The notes under the pieces were generated by a model, which was not told where the DNA came from, did no database searches, and worked only from the letters and a program-made list of their open reading frames with translations. Below, in pieces: positions 57,490 through 64,000 of a stretch of DNA of 64,000 bases. The stretch lies in the NCBI GenBank assembly GCA_027475525.1, contig JAMWFC010000082.1:2850597-2914596 (forward strand), in the 5' to 3' direction. Numbering within the stretch: position 1 is the stretch's first letter; each line of letters opens with the position of its first letter. Source of the DNA: Macrolepiota albuminosa (taxonomy: Eukaryota > Basidiomycota > Agaricomycetes > Agaricales > Agaricaceae). Made by a program: the position numbers and the translations under genes.

Positions 57490-57775
57490 TCATGCACCCC
57501 CTTCTGCCCTTCCTCCTCTTTCTCCCCAGTGCCATCCTCTCCACTCTCAACACTACCTTACATGCCACCTCCATCCACCACATACACTCTGCTTCCCTCC
57601 TCCCCCCTGACCTGACATCTGATGTCTGCTATGTCTGCTGTCATGCTCCTCCCCTGCCCCCTTCCCCCTCTTTTCCCCACCCCCACCCCTCTTCCACTAC
57701 CCCCCACACTCTCTCAGATGCCACTCCATGCAGTGGACACCCACACACACCCTTTTTTTCTCTCCTGCCCTGATG
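57490..57775. repeat. C/T-rich low-complexity tract
   Basis: About 285 bases dominated by CCC, CCT and CACCC. Apparent open frames here (Pro/Ser/Leu-only) are composition artefacts. Confidence 0.7.
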
Positions 57776-58560
57776 CTAGGTGATGCCAGATAATGCTGGA
57801 AGTTGCCAATAGATGTTTATGGATGCCAATGAATATCAGCAGATATTCAGCAGATGCCAACAAATGTACAATAGATGCTGATGGATGTCAGCTGATGCCA
57901 GATGATGCCAACACCCTTTTCAAGCCACAAAAATTTTTTTGGGGGGTATGCCGCCCCTCTTCCACCTTTAAATATCTATATGGGGACCTGTGGGAATATA
58001 GGTGGGCAGCCGTTCATTGTGTTATCTGACCTTCAATTCTATCTATTAGTAATGGACCTGTGATGCAACGGTTAAATCGTCAGTGTGTTTCATTGCTGGA
58101 GGCTTCCTCAAGGCTAGAGGTTCGATTCCTCACAGGCATATGGCAAGAATGACAAGTTACTTTTTTTTTAGTTCAACCAGCCCCCATAGGCCTCTGCAGA
58201 TGTTTGCTGGTGTCCTGCACAGACCTGCATGAACCTGCATAGGTTTGAGCAGATCAACATAGGTCTGTGTAGATATCTGCTGGTGGCTTACATAGGCCTG
58301 CATAGGTCTGCAGGGCCCTTTTATAGACATATGCTGGCATCAGAAGTGGAAAAAGAAGGCAAGGCAAGGCATGCAGCCTTGAGTTATTGCAGAGAGGAAG
58401 AGAGAGGGGAAGGAAGTAGAGAACCTCAAGGAGGGTTTACTCATGCCATGATGTCTACCAACAGAGGAGGTTTTCACTCATGGGCTAATGCCTGCTGGTG
58501 GCTGCTGATGTACGTTGATATCTGCTAGTGTCTGCTGGCATCCACTGGGCCTGCATGCGC
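57775..58560. repeat. Degenerate ATGCCA/GCAGAT and ACCTGCATAGG repeats
   Basis: 57,775-57,910 repeats GATGCCA- and CAGATG-like words; 58,190-58,330 and 58,490-58,560 repeat CTGCATAGG and TCTGCTGGTG. It flanks the tRNA-like element at 58,052. Non-coding. Confidence 0.5.
58052..58169 (+). mobile_element. tRNA-like element with Pol III terminator (SINE-like), copy c
   Basis: 58052-58139 resembles a long-variable-arm (Leu/Ser type) tRNA: A box TGATGCAACGGTTA, B box GGTTCGATTCC exact, T stem GAGG/CCTC, and outer stem ATG..CCTG/CAGGCAT with a two-base bulge. A nine-T run at 58161-58169 suits Pol III termination. The anticodon stem is weak. A decayed tRNA gene or the head of a SINE. Confidence 0.5.
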
Positions 58561-60729
58561 ATGTGTGTGCCCACCTTTGATTGATTTACTGAACTATGTC
58601 ATACAGCATATTGTAACATGTCCACAGCTCCATATTCTACAGCACTGTGGGAACTGCTCTGCTACAGTGTAGTGGACTCTGCTGGACACATATAATATGA
58701 CATAAAATGAGCTCTCATATAATGTATAACATGTACCATTGTGATGCTCTACTCTGCAATTTGTTTAGAAGATTATTATTATCTTGCTTTGACTCTAATG
58801 GACTCCATTATTGGAATATATCACCATTTTATAAGCAGCAATGTTCTTATCAATACCAACTACAGAATGGCCTCATATGCTCTATTAGTTCATATGCTAG
58901 TGTATTATTACCAGTACTTCAAGCATTCATATAATAGCATCATTGATGTATTTATTTTATTTTCTTATTTATTTTTACACTGCTATATTAATGGTTTAGA
59001 TCACAAATATTCTCATATACTAGATATGAGTACTTGAGACAGTTCTTTAGCATTGTTTTCTCTTTGCAACTATTTCAAGCTTTATAGTGCACTTATCAAC
59101 TAGAATTATGTGGATTAAAAAAATAGTCAGGCCTTTGAAGCCTCCATCAAGAACTAGTCAAGAGCACATAAAATAGTTTATTGGTATTTCCATCATTCTA
59201 TAACTGAGTATGAGACATTTGAAGATGTTTACTCAGTGTTTCTGGCACATCAGGCACATGTCCTTATATTGTTGTGAAGAAGGCAGCTTATGCTTCAGGT
59301 TTTTAAGACAATACTATAAAATTATTAGGCCAGGCAACCATATATTTATCTATATGCAAATATATGAGGGGTAGTCCTGGATGGGATGCATTTAAATGTA
59401 TGACAATACTTTCATCTAAACATTTGTTCTATTGGCCTGACACAACTTACAATGTTGTTGTTTCTTCATGCCAATTTTATAGTTCATACTCACTTCTTTA
59501 TCATTCAAAGTTATATAACAATAATTTTCAGATAATGTTCTGCTTGATGGCTTGGTTTATAGAGACAGAGAAATATCATTCAAGCTGGGTAATCACATTT
59601 GAAAACAGTTCTGTAGTAACTGTAATTTAATTTAAAAGGAAACTGACCTCAAAAGTTATAAAAATGCAATAATTTTTTTAGAAGAGTCTATTACATACTC
59701 AGTCTAGATTTTGAGAGGGAAGATTCAAAAATTGAAAGAGCTTATTGCTTGTTAAAATGCTCAAAAAGAGTTACTAATCTAATCTCATCTCAACAGGCAA
59801 AAGTTCAGAGTTATATACAAAGGAAAAGTATAGATTTGGATCAGGTCTTATTAGATGATCCTGTAGCCAAATTGCAAGGATGCTGATTTTAAATCAAGTG
59901 ACAGATACTTGGACTCTGACTGGAAGAATGAACTTAAAGATATTGAGGTATCTATACACTGTTTGTTGCAGTCAGCAAGTCTCTGAATAAAGGGAAGACA
60001 CAATGAATTTCTGAGTTTGGATAAGGAAATTTTAGAGCTTAGCCAGAACACTCTTTCACATTGGATTGAAGAGTCCATATTATGAAAATGGTGGCTTCTG
60101 TCACAATCAGTCTGTATAGGCATATTAGATCTTGTGATGTGAGGGTCAGTTATCTTCATTTTAGGAAGTTCTTCATTCATTAACTCTGCAGCCATTTGAT
60201 CTAGCCTATTGTCTGGTTGTTTAGTTATGGGGTCCTACTTTCTAAAAGAGGTGTTTAGTATGTTTTTTGTTCTATTGACACATGAGTGTAGGTGAAATTT
60301 CATTTGGTGTTTTTGAATGGCATCATATATAATGTATAATACAGACTACAAATTATTATTATACCAGGTAACTGTATTGTTCATTTGTGCAGCAGGGCAT
60401 GTTCTAGGAGGGATCAGGTTTTAATAGAACTAGTCACAGATTCAGAGGACAAAGCATAAAGGGCATCAAACTTAGGACAGAGTACAAAAAAATGATGAGT
60501 AGTCTTGACTTCATTATACCCAAATCTGCACCACAGACATGTCTCAGTTTGAAGATGGCTTGTCATGGTGTCATGAGAATCCAGCTGAGCAGATTGCGCA
60601 TATAGCTAAATAATGGCTGAATACCTATATGGTGATCTTTTGTATGAGAATGAAGAAGGCGGGCAAGGGTTATAGAGGATGAGGACAATTAAAAGTTTAT
60701 GCCACACAGAGTAGTTGTTTAGGATTTGT
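58561..60729. other. AT-rich, CpG-poor, no gene recognised
   Basis: Long AT-rich stretch with drifting short open frames (such as 58,741-59,037) that show no recognisable domain. Probably old transposon debris. Confidence 0.45.
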
Positions 60730-62294
60730 AAGTATCAGACCACCTGGAGGAGGCCCTTCAGGAGGGTGGGGCCCCGCTCTTGGTGCCTTTCCTCCCCAAG
60801 GAGGGGGGGTAACCACTATTATTACTACTACAATGCAGGACCCCCTCCCCATAACACAGCAGGACCAAACAATGCCTGCGATGCCCTTGCCCACGAAAGA
60901 CATCTGAATATTTAGAAACTCAACACATTTATAGGCCAGGACCTCTGGAAATGGCATACATTCCTAACTCAATATCTTAATACATTTCAGGCAAAGCCAC
61001 TTATATTCCAGGTTGACAGCTCCAGGATGGCCTTTGCTGCCTTGTACCTTCAGAGGATTGCTTTTGACCACTACACGGCCCTCATCCAGTTTGACCCCAA
61101 CAACCCAGCACTTTTCCGCTGGCAAGTCTTCATTGATGAGTTCTCCAGGAAGTTTAAGATTTATGACACTGTGGCTGAGGCTGAGGACAACCTTTTCAAC
61201 CTCCAGATGCATTCTGAAGAATGTTTCACTACTTTCATTGTATGTTTTGAGAAGGAAGCTTATGAAACAGGCTGGAATTATAGCGCCCTCTGGTACACCC
61301 TCCACTGTGCACTGCCACAACCATCAAGGATGTCCTCCAACTTGCTCCAAAATAACCCTCCTATGATAGATACAAGGCTCTCATTATGCAAATTGACCAG
61401 CACTACTGGGAAGACCACAGCAAATACTCAAACTCCTGGGCCTCTTGGAACCCATGAGGAGGCCCAGCCTGGTCCTCTGAAGAACCCTGGCCTACCCCAT
61501 TTCCCCAGCAGCTGCCCCCCAGTAAGTCATGGTCTCCCCAATGCTAACCCTAGCAGTGGCGCCTGCCTCCAGGCCCAGCTCAACATCACTGTAGCCATCA
61601 ATGACCCTGGCAACAGCCCGCACTCTGACAAGCTTCTAAAAAGACCTGGACAACCCAAACTCCCTGACAAGAGGGATAAAGAGGCCCTCCAGGCTAACCA
61701 ACTTCAGAAGAAGGACAGCCTTGGATCGAGGTCCCAAAGGATGTGCAGGATCAATGGAGAAAGGAGGGTGCCTGTATACTCTGCAGTAAGAAAGACCACT
61801 TTATCTCTAAGTGCTCCCAACAACAGACCATGGGATGTGCCACCTGGACTTTCAAGGGAGAAGATATCACCTATGAGTACTTGGAAAACGACCCAGCAAT
61901 TTAGACCTGGAAGATGCACTAAATCGCAAAATCAACCCCAACATCTTCTCTGCCCCGGTCTCTCACCATGCTTAATGACACTCATACAGGACACCCTCAC
62001 AGCTTATCTACTCTCTCACTCCTCGCACTCTCTCCTCCTGAAAACCCGCATCACCCCCTCTGAAGACCTCCTCAACACCCTTGTTGACAGCAGTGCCATG
62101 AACAATTTCATCAATGAGGCCTGGTCCTCCTCTGCCCTGGAGCCCACTCAATGACTCCCAATCCCTGTCTGACTTTGCCTCTTCAATGGAGACACCTCTG
62201 CAGCTGGAGATGTCACTCATTTTGTGTGTATGCCTGTTATCTTTGCCAACAGACAAACTCACATTCTCCGGATGTTGGTAACCAAACTCCACCT
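60730..62294 (+). pseudogene. Ty3/gypsy gag-protease relic (family A)
   Basis: Gly/Pro-rich gag start (PPGGGPSGGWGPALGAFPPQ near 60,740), then the capsid-like part: LNTFIGQDLWKWHTFL, FQVDSSRMAFAALYLQRIAF, DHYTALIQFDPNNPALF, FIDEFSRKFKIYDTVAEAED, NLFNLQMHSEECFTTFIVCF and EKEAYETGWNYSALWYTL. A CCHC knuckle survives in another frame as CILCSKKDHFISKC (Gly replaced by Asp). The protease site reads VDSSAMNNFIN instead of the expected DSGA. Frames change at least three times and TAG/TGA stops occur at 60,910-60,960 and 62,152. The relic ends at 62,294, where family B begins, so it was split by a later insertion. No RT or integrase remains in the window. Confidence 0.72.
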
Positions 62295-62353
62295 GTCAGG
62301 TTTTGCTGAGTTGGGGGCTTTTCCGGAAAGCCCCCGACTCAGCAGAACCTGAC
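62295..62353. repeat. 59-bp near-perfect palindrome at family B terminus
   Basis: Arms begin GTCAGGTTTTGCTGAG and end CTCAGCAGAACCTGAC. Two T/C differences and one additional T separate them. A decayed single arm recurs at 53,290-53,330 in copy 1 of family B. Confidence 0.85.
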
Positions 62354-63385
62354 ATAATATCAAGACTCTCTTCTTACACCGTCCTTGATGGCTACGTATA
62401 CTCACACCTACTACCTCACAGGCTACCAGACCAACCTTTACGGGCATCTGGTCTCCGACTACTATTCTGCACAGACCCCCCATCCCGCCTACCCACCTCT
62501 CCTGTACGAACCCCAATATCTCCACCGCCACTGGGCCCCTGACCCATCCCTCTATGATCTGGAGCCCTCAGCCAGCTGGGCCCCTCTGCCCAACCTAGCC
62601 ATGGCACGATCTGTGGAGGCCCCCTCGTACCAGAGCATTCCTGGGGGGCCTGCCAGAAACCCCACCAGTTCCCAGTGGACCTCGTCTAATACCCCCAAGC
62701 GAGGGCTCCTTTGCACCCACCCCCTATTACGGATATCAGCGCCCTGCCCCCCAACCCTGAGGACCTCCCAACTACAACCATCCCCCTCGACACTACCTGA
62801 CCACCACCCTACCCGCTCAGACCCCTCCCTCACCAATGGGACGACGATGCCTTGAGGAGTACAAATGGCAATGGGACAAAGTGCTCCACTCACTCAGGAT
62901 CTCACTGGAGGACTTTGTGCAGCGGACAAGGGCGCTACTCACAGAATTTGGACACAACGACTTTGAAGGCACTCCAGAGGACTGGGCCCATTGCTTGGTC
63001 GAATTCAGGGATTGCCTCATGCAAGGAGAACTCCCAGAGCAGACTATGGTAAAGTATAGACGCAGCACAATCTTTCACAAAGAGTTGCAACAACTGCTCA
63101 ACAAAGTCCACACGTCCCCCTCCCCTTGACCTCTCAATGACCCCACGGACCTGGGTTGCTCGATTCACATCCAACAGGAACCCCTGAAACCGGCCCTGGC
63201 AGCCCCTGTGGTCCCCACTCCGGAGCAACGACAACAGGAAGAGTGACAAAACACCTCGGCCATACTATGGTCCCTCAACCCAACAGGAGGGCTATTTGAT
63301 CAGACCGCTGCCCGCACGGTAGGCTTGTTGACTTGCCGTAGGGCCAACTCCGTTTCTAGCATCTTTGAGACCTGGGGACAGCCCC
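62295..63385 (+). repeat. Old gag-like repeat family B, copy 2
   Basis: Begins TGTCAGG at the palindrome. Then an open Pro/Tyr-rich frame (62,385-62,855: YTHTYYLTGYQTNLYGHLVS, PSLYDLEPSASWAPLPNLAM) and, in a second frame (62,836-63,129), EEYKWQWDKVLHSLRISLED, EDWAHCLVEFRDCLMQGELP and TIFHKELQQLLNKVH, a capsid-like helical segment. Stops and shifts split it. It is less decayed than copy 1. The TGTCAGG start suggests an LTR or leader. Interrupted by the second chromovirus at 63,386. Confidence 0.6.
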
Positions 63386-63619
63386 TGTAGCGTAGTCCAC
63401 TATGTGGCGTTGGCCACATAGCTTTACTTACTGTATAGTAGACACTATTATATTATATTTATTATAATATAATATTAATTTACATTATTATATAAATAGT
63501 TTACCAGCTGCTTACAAAGCAGCTTATTTTTGTTGTATACTACATTGTCAATAGACCGGTCTGGTCTGATTCAGTGTTGTGTGCACACTAAGCTATCCAA
63601 AATCCGTAACTTCGTTACA
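63386..63619 (+). repeat. 5' LTR of second chromovirus copy
   Basis: 234 bp; aligns along its whole length with the 49,805-50,039 LTR in reverse complement. Keeps the GCTGCTTACAAAGCAGC hairpin and the AT-rich palindrome. Confidence 0.9.
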
Positions 63620-64000
63620 TTTTTTTGAATCCGCCAGCTAGGATCTATTGCCTAGCATCCGATGTCAGTCGCTGAGTTTGTTGACAGAATTCTATCAGCT
63701 TCTCAAGCTTCTTGCACAGCCACACCGTGCAAATTTCAAACAGAGGATCGATGAGTAATCCCATACCTGCAGTGCCTACTGATGGCAGGTGAAATGCCCA
63801 CGACCTATGGGGAGACCCAGCAGACACCCAGGATGCGTCAGCATCCAATGCGGGTCAGGTAAGACCCAAGGCTCGAGACCAAGGTCAGAGTACCAACCTG
63901 GCTGGGAATGAGAGCGAGGCCCAGAGAGCTGAAAGCTCACAGCAGGACGGTCCGCAACGTCTCCAGGACAAGATGCCTGGGGGATTAACGCCCCCAGTTA
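63386..64000 (+). mobile_element. Second chromovirus copy, 5' part, runs off window
   Basis: Plus-strand 5' LTR 63,386-63,619 (TGTAGCGTAG...CGTTACA), then the same leader as the first copy (TTTTTTTGAATCCGCCAGCT, GGATCTATTGCCTAGCATCC) through 63,848 into the region upstream of gag. The LTR differs from that of copy 1 at roughly a tenth of positions, so this is a separate, older insertion, not a recent duplicate. The window ends at the beginning of gag (CTGGGGGATTAACGCCCCCAG). Confidence 0.9.

Noticed and set aside
57490..57775. Pro/Ser/Leu-rich open frames in the C/T tract
   Set aside because: Low-complexity composition with no codon bias or conserved motif.

Overview
The window is nuclear DNA of a filamentous basidiomycete, most likely an Agaricomycete. 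The evidence is dense short-intron genes (introns about 45-65 bp, GT..AG, branch-like CTGAC/CTAAC), single-copy fungal housekeeping genes (isocitrate lyase ending in SKL, Alg7, Rtt109, Fcf2, Sas10/Utp3, mL58, COQ5, cullin-1), a DUF6534 seven-helix protein of the kind expanded in basidiomycetes, and Ty3/gypsy elements. No bacterial-style operon, CRISPR array or secondary-metabolite cluster is present.

Layout. Positions 1-37,800 are gene-rich euchromatin. In order: an amidohydrolase (+); an RGS-domain membrane protein (-); a decayed pectin-lyase-fold glycosidase (-); an Sld3-like replication factor (+); F-actin capping protein alpha (-); isocitrate lyase (-); Alg7 (-); a SET-domain/Tad3 reading unit (+); malic enzyme (-); mL58 (-); an 884-base N gap; a GST whose 3' half falls in the gap (-); a proline-rich coiled-coil protein and Rtt109 (-,-); a DUF6534 protein (-); cullin-1 (-); COQ5 (-); Fcf2 (+); and Sas10/Utp3 (-). 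From about 37,800 to the end the DNA is transposon-derived: a nearly intact 11.8-kb chromovirus (38,225-50,039) with 5-bp target duplications, a 2.5-kb pogo-type DNA transposon (53,650-56,162), tRNA-like elements, a gypsy gag relic, an older gag-like family (family B) seen twice in opposite orientation, and the 5' LTR and leader of a second chromovirus copy running off the window end.

Two things dominate interpretation. First, 23 perfect or near-perfect direct duplications with a period of 77 bp (one 78) are scattered across exons, introns and transposons. A fixed period whatever the sequence is the mark of untrimmed de Bruijn contig overlaps (k=77), not biology. Each breaks a reading frame that becomes continuous when one copy is removed. 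One lies in one LTR of the chromovirus and is absent from its sister LTR. Second, the transposon half carries stop codons explained by C-to-T change (mostly CGA to TGA, some CAG to TAG), and the old transposon DNA is visibly poor in CpG, which fits cytosine-methylation decay.

Functionally the genes form no single pathway. Isocitrate lyase and malic enzyme lie 5 kb apart and both serve C4/glyoxylate metabolism; Fcf2 and Sas10/Utp3 are convergent 18S rRNA-processing genes; Rtt109 and Sld3 concern replication and chromatin. The least explained coding unit is the third open reading frame (ORF3, about 1,080 codons once duplications are collapsed) between the pol gene and the 3' LTR of the chromovirus.
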